This document shows positions 24,085 through 25,984 of a DNA stretch of 25,984 bases, piece by piece. The stretch is from NCBI GenBank assembly GCA_000435515.1, contig FR884150.1:1-25984 (forward strand). Direction: 5' to 3'. The notes below the pieces were generated by a model, which saw only the letters and a list, made by a program, of their open reading frames with translations, was not told the origin of the DNA and made no database searches. The position numbers and the translations under genes are program-made. The stretch's first letter is position 1. The number at the start of each line of letters is the position of its first letter. The DNA is from Firmicutes bacterium CAG:582. GTDB lineage: Bacteria; Bacillota_I; Bacilli_A; RF39; UBA660.

Positions 24085-24498
24085 CTAATTAAAATATGTA
24101 GATAGTTTAGTTAGTAGTTCGTCAACATCATCATATGATATATGAGTTATGGAATTATTTCCTTTAATCATAGCTGAAATGCTTTCATCATTTTGATATA
24201 GACAAATGATTCTTTTATTTAATGATTCAGCATATCCAATTTCATAACCAACCCCAAGTGATGGAACTGTTACCTCTGCGATTAAAATATCACATTCGTT
24301 AATCCAGCTGACATCACGATTATAGATTTCAGTAGAAGTAATCGACTCGCCAGAAGATTGTAAATTAGGATCGGCAACATGTTCATCTAAAACTGTTCCT
24401 ATAGTTTTTAAATAATCAACTATCTTTTTATAATCTTCAACTTTAGATCTGCCACCTTTTATAGATCCTCCAAAATATATTTTTAAATTTCTACTCAT
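24085..24498 (-). CDS. DNPH1/Rcl-like 2'-deoxynucleoside 5'-phosphate N-hydrolase
   Basis: The 137-aa product resembles the DNPH1 (Rcl) branch of nucleoside 2-deoxyribosyltransferases: IYFGGSIKGGRSKVEDY (7-23), GTVLDEHVADP (34-44), RDVSWINECDILIAEVTVPSLGVGYEIGYAE (61-91, with the catalytic-type Glu in YEIG), KRIICLYQ and the short C-terminal SAMIKGNNSI. Human DNPH1 cleaves deoxynucleoside monophosphates, notably 5-hydroxymethyl-dUMP, into base and deoxyribose 5-phosphate, so a nucleotide-pool cleaning role is likely. All main motifs are present. AAGGAG precedes the ATG. It is the second nucleotide-cleaving enzyme of the window after the fusion at 387-1802. Confidence 0.88.
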   Translation of the reverse strand: MSRNLKIYFGGSIKGGRSKVEDYKKIVDYLKTIGTVLDEHVADPNLQSSGESITSTEIYNRDVSWINECDILIAEVTVPSLGVGYEIGYAESLNKRIICLYQNDESISAMIKGNNSITHISYDDVDELLTKLSTYFN

Positions 24499-24551
24499 TT
24501 CATTTCTCCTTCGTATAGTTTTATTATAACATCTAAAATTTTAAAAAAAAA

Positions 24552-24755
24552 TTATTTTTTATCTTCTTTTTCAAATACAATTCTCTGCTCTATAAATCCT
24601 AGTTTATTGTAAAATTCAAGAGCATTAGAATTGAAGTCCCAACAGTTAAACTCCACCCTCTTGCAATCATTATCTTTTGCAAACTTATGTATTTCATTGT
24701 TGCCTTCGATATATAAATTTTTATCAATATCAGCCTGTTTTGCTCTTCTAATTAT
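24552..24755 (-). pseudogene. Collapsed GNAT N-acetyltransferase remnant
   Basis: The minus-strand frame reads IRRAKQADIDKNLYIEGNNEIHKFAKDNDCKRVEFNCWDFNSNALEFYNKLGFIEQRIVFEKEDKK. The ends match a GNAT: the IRxAxxxD start, then the C-terminal W-FN--ALEFY-KLGF motif. The acetyl-CoA-binding core (V...RGxGxG) and about 80-90 residues are missing at the KNLYIEG/NNEIHKF junctions. The codon where ATG is expected (24753-24755), just after AGGAAAGTT, is ATA. So both the start codon and the active core are lost: only 67 codons remain of about 150. Confidence 0.75.
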
Positions 24756-24848
24756 TATAACTTTCCTACTAATTGTTATGTTCTTTATAAATTACTTAAT
24801 TACTGAACTCGTTTAATAGTTCACTTAAAAGATCCTACCAAACCATTT

Positions 24849-25781
24849 TTAACTTAGGAAATTCATAATTAAATCAATTATAACTTCTTTTTCTTTTGGA
24901 TTAGATTCGGCAATCATTAAGGTTAATGAAGCTAAAGCATTGTTATCAATAACTTGTTTGCCATCTTTATACAAAATATCATAAAAGTTTAAAAAGTAGA
25001 TAAACATTGTTGCAGCTATTCTTTTATTTCCATCTACAAAAACATGATTTTTAACAATCATATATAAAAAATTGGATGCCTTTTCTTCTACACTTTTATA
25101 TACATCATTTCCATCAAATGTTAGATAAATATCACCTATAATTGCTTCTAGTCCTCTATCTTTTTCAATAGCAAAAATATCGCTTTTTTCGTTAAATTTT
25201 AATTTACTAATAATATCTAAACAATCATCATATTTTATTCTTTTTTTACTATCATTACCTTTAGGTTTTACTAGAGTTCTATGGTCATAATCGTCTAGAA
25301 GATCAAGGGCTTTTGAATAATTTCCTATTACTTTTAGGATTTCTTTAGCATCTTTATTTTCTAACCCTTCATCAATTCTATTGGCAATATCTATTAATTT
25401 AATTGTTTTTTCTAAATATTCTAATCTTTTTTTGTTTAAAGCATAACCTTGTAACAAATAGTCTTTTAAGATCTTATTAGCCCATTTTCTAAATATAATA
25501 CCATTTTTACTTTTTACACGATATCCAACACTTATAATCATATCTAAATTATAATAATCGATTTGATACTTCTTTCCGTCTTTTGCAGTTGTTGCAAAAT
25601 TTGCAACAACTGCATCATCTAATTCCTCTTCTAATATATTTTTGATATGTCTAGAAATTACCGATTTATCCCTATCAAAAAGTTTTGCCATTTGTTCTAA
25701 AGACAACCATACAGTTTCATCCTTCATATTAACTTCTAATTTAACATTTTGATTTTCAAATAAAATTATCTCATTCTTCAT
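24849..25781 (-). CDS. RhuM-Fic protein (virulence RhuM N-domain plus Fic/Doc domain)
   Basis: The 310-aa product has an N-terminal RhuM-type domain: VWLSLEQMAKLFDRDKSVISRHIKNIL (24-50, HTH-like), VVANFATTAKDGKKYQIDYYNLDMIISVGYRVKS (58-91) and FRKWANKILKDYLLQGYALN (97-116). The C-terminal half is a Fic/Doc domain with active site HVFVDGNKRIAA (246-257) after KASNFLYMIVKN. Compared with HPFx(D/E)GNGRxxR, position 2 is Val and the final Arg is missing (Ala257), closer to Doc-type sites (HxFxNANKR). It may transfer AMP or another nucleotide, or phosphorylate, a target protein. No clear (S/T)xxxE(G/N) inhibitory helix and no adjacent antitoxin gene are visible. GGGGGG sits 6 nt before the ATG. 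This family often sits in defence or mobile islands. Confidence 0.9.
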   Translation of the reverse strand: MKNEIILFENQNVKLEVNMKDETVWLSLEQMAKLFDRDKSVISRHIKNILEEELDDAVVANFATTAKDGKKYQIDYYNLDMIISVGYRVKSKNGIIFRKWANKILKDYLLQGYALNKKRLEYLEKTIKLIDIANRIDEGLENKDAKEILKVIGNYSKALDLLDDYDHRTLVKPKGNDSKKRIKYDDCLDIISKLKFNEKSDIFAIEKDRGLEAIIGDIYLTFDGNDVYKSVEEKASNFLYMIVKNHVFVDGNKRIAATMFIYFLNFYDILYKDGKQVIDNNALASLTLMIAESNPKEKEVIIDLIMNFLS

Positions 25782-25830
25782 TCAAATCCCCCCAATATGA
25801 TTAATTTTACAATCGTTAAATATAATTTTA

Positions 25831-25879
25831 GTGCAACTTTTGATTTCTTATTGCACACTTATTATATTCAAATTATACA
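25831..25879 (+). promoter_or_regulatory. Possible plus-strand promoter near the right edge
   Basis: TTGCAC (25851-25856), a 17-bp spacer and TATACA (25874-25879) form a fair promoter pointing to the right edge. TTGCAC pairs as an inverted repeat with GTGCAA (25831-25836), which on the minus strand would serve as a -35 for the Fic gene, suggesting divergent promoters. No coding region begins before the window ends. Further right, GTAAAGTTTAC (25920-25930) is an 11-bp palindrome that could be an operator. Confidence 0.3.
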
Positions 25880-25984
25880 GTTTATTTGTTATAGAGTAAA
25901 CATTCTGTTTTTAGTTTGTGTAAAGTTTACTTTTATATATTGTTGTAATCTATCTTAAAAAATGTTATATTTTATTTAGTGAGA

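Noticed and set aside
1..25984. A CRISPR array inside the window
   Set aside because: No set of regularly spaced identical repeats was seen; only a candidate tracrRNA is present, so any array must lie outside.

Overview
The window is very AT-rich. TGG is used for Trp, TGA serves as a stop (for example in the ATGA overlaps at 5026-5029, 10119-10122 and 17003-17006), and most genes have an AGGAG-type ribosome binding site. This suggests a low-GC Firmicutes-type bacterium, probably a gut-associated member of the Bacilli, Erysipelotrichia or Clostridia, using the standard genetic code. There are no rRNA, tRNA, ribosomal or core metabolic genes. The window is a patchwork of accessory genes, mostly on the minus strand, in units of one to three genes, many with their own terminators.

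Layout. 1-386: promoter and RBS of a minus-strand gene that starts just off the left edge, and facing away from it a small RNA gene (about 197-308, plus) whose 3' half resembles a type II CRISPR tracrRNA. 387-2318: a HAD nucleotidase/nucleoside hydrolase fusion and a DUF1016 (YhcG-type) gene cut off inside a 56-bp palindrome. 2399-3328: a second small RNA or leader sharing an 11-nt motif with the first, then an endonuclease/exonuclease/phosphatase-family enzyme. 3457-6350: an operon of an HxlR regulator, a zinc macrodomain ADP-ribosylhydrolase and a class M sirtuin, preceded by a metallo-beta-lactamase-fold gene whose promoter carries the same operator-like motif. 6658-9843: envelope genes (two-TM protein, VanZ-like protein, lipoprotein, YgjV-like protein). 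9904-11849: a transglutaminase-like protein with a translationally coupled small protein. 12092-15088: a helix-hairpin-helix-glycosylase-like/methyltransferase fusion, a small HAD protein and an AraC/GyrI-type regulator. 15165-17701: a HerA/VirD4-type ATPase coupled to a Cys-rich repeat protein. 17791-20094: a large protein with a HopA1-like region and a ParB/sulfiredoxin-like DGNHR motif. 20210-25781: an ABC exporter, two unknown proteins, a PrdX-type tRNA-editing homologue, a DNPH1-like nucleotide hydrolase, a collapsed GNAT pseudogene and a RhuM-Fic protein.

How the parts may work together. The clearest functional unit is the HxlR-macrodomain-sirtuin operon. A sirtuin adds and a macrodomain removes ADP-ribose under a regulator with a conserved N-terminal Cys, and a matching operator lies in front of the neighbouring hydrolase. 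A second theme is nucleotide breakdown and nucleotide-based modification (nucleotidase-nucleoside hydrolase, DNPH1, sirtuin, macrodomain, Fic). The most consequential prediction is that a Cas9-type CRISPR locus begins immediately left of the window. The least understood candidates are the HerA-like ATPase/Cys-rich pair, the HopA1-like/DGNHR protein and the transglutaminase/small-protein pair.
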